Assembly: GCA_030043575.1 (NCBI GenBank) | Contig: JASHXK010000426.1 | Location: forward strand, 1-6,948 | DNA length: 6,948 nt | Source: Terriglobales bacterium | GTDB taxonomy: Bacteria; Acidobacteriota; Terriglobia; Terriglobales; Acidobacteriaceae | Reading direction: 5' to 3' | In this document: positions 4,845 through 6,948 of the stretch, one piece after another | Position numbering within the stretch: the first letter of the stretch is position 1 | Layout of the letters: the number at the start of each line of letters is the position of its first letter | Made by a program: the position numbers and the translations under genes | Notes under the pieces: generated by a model | What the model saw: only the letters and a program-made list of their open reading frames with translations | What the model was told of the DNA's origin: nothing | Database searches by the model: none

Positions 4845-6948
4845 CTGCCAGAAGAGAAACGAATAGATGTCGGTCCACTCGTCCACCAGCTTCGAGATCG
4901 GTTTGCCGGCGCCATGTCCGGCCTTGGTTTCGATGCGCAGCAGAATCGGATTCGGGCCGCCGTTTGCTGCCTGCAATTCCGCCGTCATCTTCTTGGCGTG
5001 CATGGGATCGACCCGGGTATCGCTCTCGGCAGTCAGGAAAAGCACCGCAGGATAACTCGCGCCCGCCTTCACGTGCTGATATGGCGAGTAGGCATAGAGC
5101 CACTGAAACTGTTTTGGATCATCCGACGAGCCGTACTCGGGAATCCACAGCTTAGCGATCTGAAAACTCTGATAGCGCAGCATGTCGAGCAGTGGTACCT
5201 GGCAGACAACCGCGCGAAACAGCTCCGGACGCTGCGTCATCACCGCGCCCACCAGCAGCCCGCCGTTGCTGCCGCCGCGAATGGCCAGATGCTCGCGATC
5301 GGTGTAACCCTCTTTCAATAGGTACTCTGCTGCGGCTATGAAGTCGTCGAAGACGTTCTGCTTCTTGTCCAGCATGCCGGCCCGGTGCCAATCTTCACCG
5401 AACTCCGCCCCGCCGCGCAGGTTCGCGACCGCGAAAATACCGCCATGATCCAACCATGGAAACAGTGTCTTACTGAACTCGGGAGTCAGGCTAACATTGA
5501 AGCCGCCATATCCCGTGAGCAGCGTGGGACTGTGCCCCGTAAGCTTCAGCCCCTTTCGTATCACCAGGAACATAGGAATGCGCGTGCCGTCCTTCGACGC
5601 GTACCAGACCTGCTTGGTGTCGTAGACGTCAGGATCGATGCTATTTTCCACTGACTCCCACAATGTAGTACTCGATTGTGGGATATCGAAACGATAGATC
5701 GTTGTCGGTGTTGTAAAGGACGAAAACAGGTAAAACGCGCTGCTGCTGTCGTACTCGCCGCCGATGCTGGAAATAGTCCCGAGCGTCGGCAAAGGAATCT
5801 CTCCCAGCGGCTTGCCGTTGATGGCGAATCGCTTCAGCAAGGAGTGCGCATTGAGTTCATAGCCGGCAAACAGCTGCCCGCCGATGACGCTCAGCGACGT
5901 CAGCACTGCATCCGACTGCGGAATGATTTCCCGCCAGTGCTCGCGCGTGGGTGTAGCGGCCGGGGTCTTTAAGACCCGGTAGCGCGGGCTGTCTTCGTTG
6001 GTGAGAATATAAAGGTCGCCGTTGTAGGCCTGCACCGAGTAAAGAAACTCCTTGCCCTCGGTGATGCGCAACGGCGGCGTGTCGCTCTGGACATCCTTGA
6101 TGTAGATCTCGCTCTTCGACCATCCGTGCTCCACCATGATGCAAAGCCAGCGGCCGTCATTCGACAGCGTCACATTCGGCCAGTACTGCTCGGGCAATCC
6201 CGCGCCAAAGATCAGCGGATCTCTTGCTGGATCGCCGCCCAGCGCGTGATAGAACACATGCCGGTTGTACATCTCTTGTCCGGCAGCAACTTCTCCGGGC
6301 TTGGGATATCGCGTGTAATAGAAGCCGCTATTGTCGGGCTTCCACGCCAGGCTCGCGGCGCGCGTACGTCCGATCGTGTCCGGCAACGGCTTCCGCGTCG
6401 CCGTCTCGATCACGCGCAGCGTGCTCATCTCCGAGCCACTCTCCGACGTGCCATAAGCAATGTACTTCCCGTCGTGCGACGGATACCACCAGTCGAGTGC
6501 GAGCGTGCCATCCTTCGACAACGGATTCACATCGACCAGCACTTCGTCTTTTCCATTGACGCCCCTTCGGAAATAAAGAACCGGCTGATTCTGCTTGCCA
6601 TCGCGGCGAAGGTGGAAGTAGTAGTCGCCACCGACCTGCGTTTCGCCCAGCGTACCGATCTCGAGCAAATGCTGCAGACGATCCTGCAACTTCTCCCGGC
6701 CGGGCAGCTTGTCCAGGAGGTCGTGGGTGTAGGCCATTTGCTCGTCCACCCAGTGCTGTGTTTCCGGACTATCGCCGTTTTCCAGCCAGCGATAACGATC
6801 GACGACTTTAACGCCGAAGTAGTCGTCTGTCACAGGCTGTTGTTTGGTTGCGGGCGGCTTAGGAATGTTCATCGTGGAAGACGAGCTTGAAATCTGACCC
6901 TGCGACATCGCGAATTGGGAGAGCACGAACAGTAAGACCGCAAAACCG
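4830..6948 (-). CDS. Secreted prolyl oligopeptidase (S9A), 5' end outside window
   Basis: This is a serine peptidase of the prolyl endopeptidase family, which cuts short peptides after proline. Numbering from the GTG at 6926 (698 residues): the S9 N-terminal signature DDYFGVKVVDRYRWLEN is at 34-50. A beta-propeller region follows to about 410, and the alpha/beta-hydrolase domain fills the rest. The catalytic triad is Ser553 (GGSNGGLL), Asp636 (ESDTRVDP) and His671 (KAGHGAGKP). Tyr473 (GYGGFN) matches the oxyanion tyrosine of porcine PREP, Trp594 (AKLWIPEYGSSD) its proline-stacking tryptophan, and Arg638 its substrate-binding arginine. These residues point to true proline specificity rather than oligopeptidase B. 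The frame stays open upstream of 6926 to the window edge and reads GFAVLLFVLSQFAMSQGQ, a signal-peptide core. The GTG at 6926 is therefore probably not the start, and the gene is cut by the window. A periplasmic or extracellular location follows. It is first in the visible minus-strand run; the metabolic link to the two membrane proteins is unclear. Confidence 0.95.
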   Translation of the reverse strand, partial: GFAVLLFVLSQFAMSQGQISSSSSTMNIPKPPATKQQPVTDDYFGVKVVDRYRWLENGDSPETQHWVDEQMAYTHDLLDKLPGREKLQDRLQHLLEIGTLGETQVGGDYYFHLRRDGKQNQPVLYFRRGVNGKDEVLVDVNPLSKDGTLALDWWYPSHDGKYIAYGTSESGSEMSTLRVIETATRKPLPDTIGRTRAASLAWKPDNSGFYYTRYPKPGEVAAGQEMYNRHVFYHALGGDPARDPLIFGAGLPEQYWPNVTLSNDGRWLCIMVEHGWSKSEIYIKDVQSDTPPLRITEGKEFLYSVQAYNGDLYILTNEDSPRYRVLKTPAATPTREHWREIIPQSDAVLTSLSVIGGQLFAGYELNAHSLLKRFAINGKPLGEIPLPTLGTISSIGGEYDSSSAFYLFSSFTTPTTIYRFDIPQSSTTLWESVENSIDPDVYDTKQVWYASKDGTRIPMFLVIRKGLKLTGHSPTLLTGYGGFNVSLTPEFSKTLFPWLDHGGIFAVANLRGGAEFGEDWHRAGMLDKKQNVFDDFIAAAEYLLKEGYTDREHLAIRGGSNGGLLVGAVMTQRPELFRAVVCQVPLLDMLRYQSFQIAKLWIPEYGSSDDPKQFQWLYAYSPYQHVKAGASYPAVLFLTAESDTRVDPMHAKKMTAELQAANGGPNPILLRIETKAGHGAGKPISKLVDEWTDIYSFLFWQLGME
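6900..6948 (-). other. Signal peptide region of the prolyl oligopeptidase, truncated by window edge
   Basis: In the peptidase frame the codons from 6947 downward read GFAVLLF, then VLSQFAMSQ (the V is the GTG at 6926). This gives a hydrophobic core of about 8-10 residues followed by a small-residue stretch (FAMS-Q) suitable for signal peptidase I, then a Ser-rich linker (QISSSSSTMN) before the conserved domain. The positively charged n-region and true start codon must lie beyond 6948. Lipobox-type cysteine is absent in the visible part, so a type I signal is more likely than a lipoprotein signal. Confidence 0.75.

Noticed and set aside
4512..5321. A 269-codon open frame on the plus strand spanning two minus-strand genes
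   Set aside because: It lies antisense to the membrane-protein start and the peptidase catalytic domain, both strongly supported. Its translation is rich in Arg, Gln and His without domain pattern, which is typical of a shadow frame in GC-rich DNA.
6126..6890. A 254-codon open frame opposite the peptidase propeller region
   Set aside because: The opposite strand encodes recognisable prolyl oligopeptidase sequence. The antisense product has no recognisable family features or ribosome-binding context.

Overview
The window carries four protein genes, packed almost edge to edge, and no RNA gene, CRISPR array or insertion sequence that I can see. The base composition is moderately GC-rich. The gene types are an MFS_3-type exporter, a bacterial TMTC-like membrane glycosyltransferase with TPRs, a polytopic membrane protein with an HNEHR motif, and a secreted prolyl oligopeptidase. 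Together they fit a soil-type Gram-negative bacterium, most likely Acidobacteriota (Koribacter/Terriglobia-like). That assignment rests on recalled family resemblance and is an inference, not a search result.

Layout: a plus-strand MFS exporter (10-1227) runs tail to tail into a minus-strand block, with only 6 bases between the two stop codons. Read in the direction of transcription, the minus-strand block starts with a prolyl endopeptidase whose start lies beyond the right edge (6948 down to 4830). After 57 bases comes a 602-residue membrane protein of unknown function (4772-2964). Then comes a TMTC-like, TPR-bearing membrane glycosyltransferase (2934 or 2970 down to 1234). Same strand and short gaps allow cotranscription of all three. 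The last two fit together best: both look like GT-C-type membrane proteins that would use lipid-linked sugars at the membrane, so they may serve one surface-glycan or protein-glycosylation job. The peptidase is a secreted or periplasmic proline-specific enzyme and may only be a positional neighbour.

The least ordinary feature is an 85-base imperfect inverted repeat (2211-2295) inside the TMTC-like gene. It is made of variations on GGCGAAAAGC / GCGAAGAGCGAAT and is read through in frame. It adds roughly 30 low-complexity, charged residues to a loop between two membrane helices. It looks like a dispersed palindromic repeat that landed in a coding region and was tolerated. Smaller points are an 8-base C tract in the same gene, a signal peptide that continues past the window edge on the peptidase, and a possible C-terminal beta-sandwich domain on the 602-residue membrane protein. 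I see no convincing evidence of a wholly new multi-gene system.
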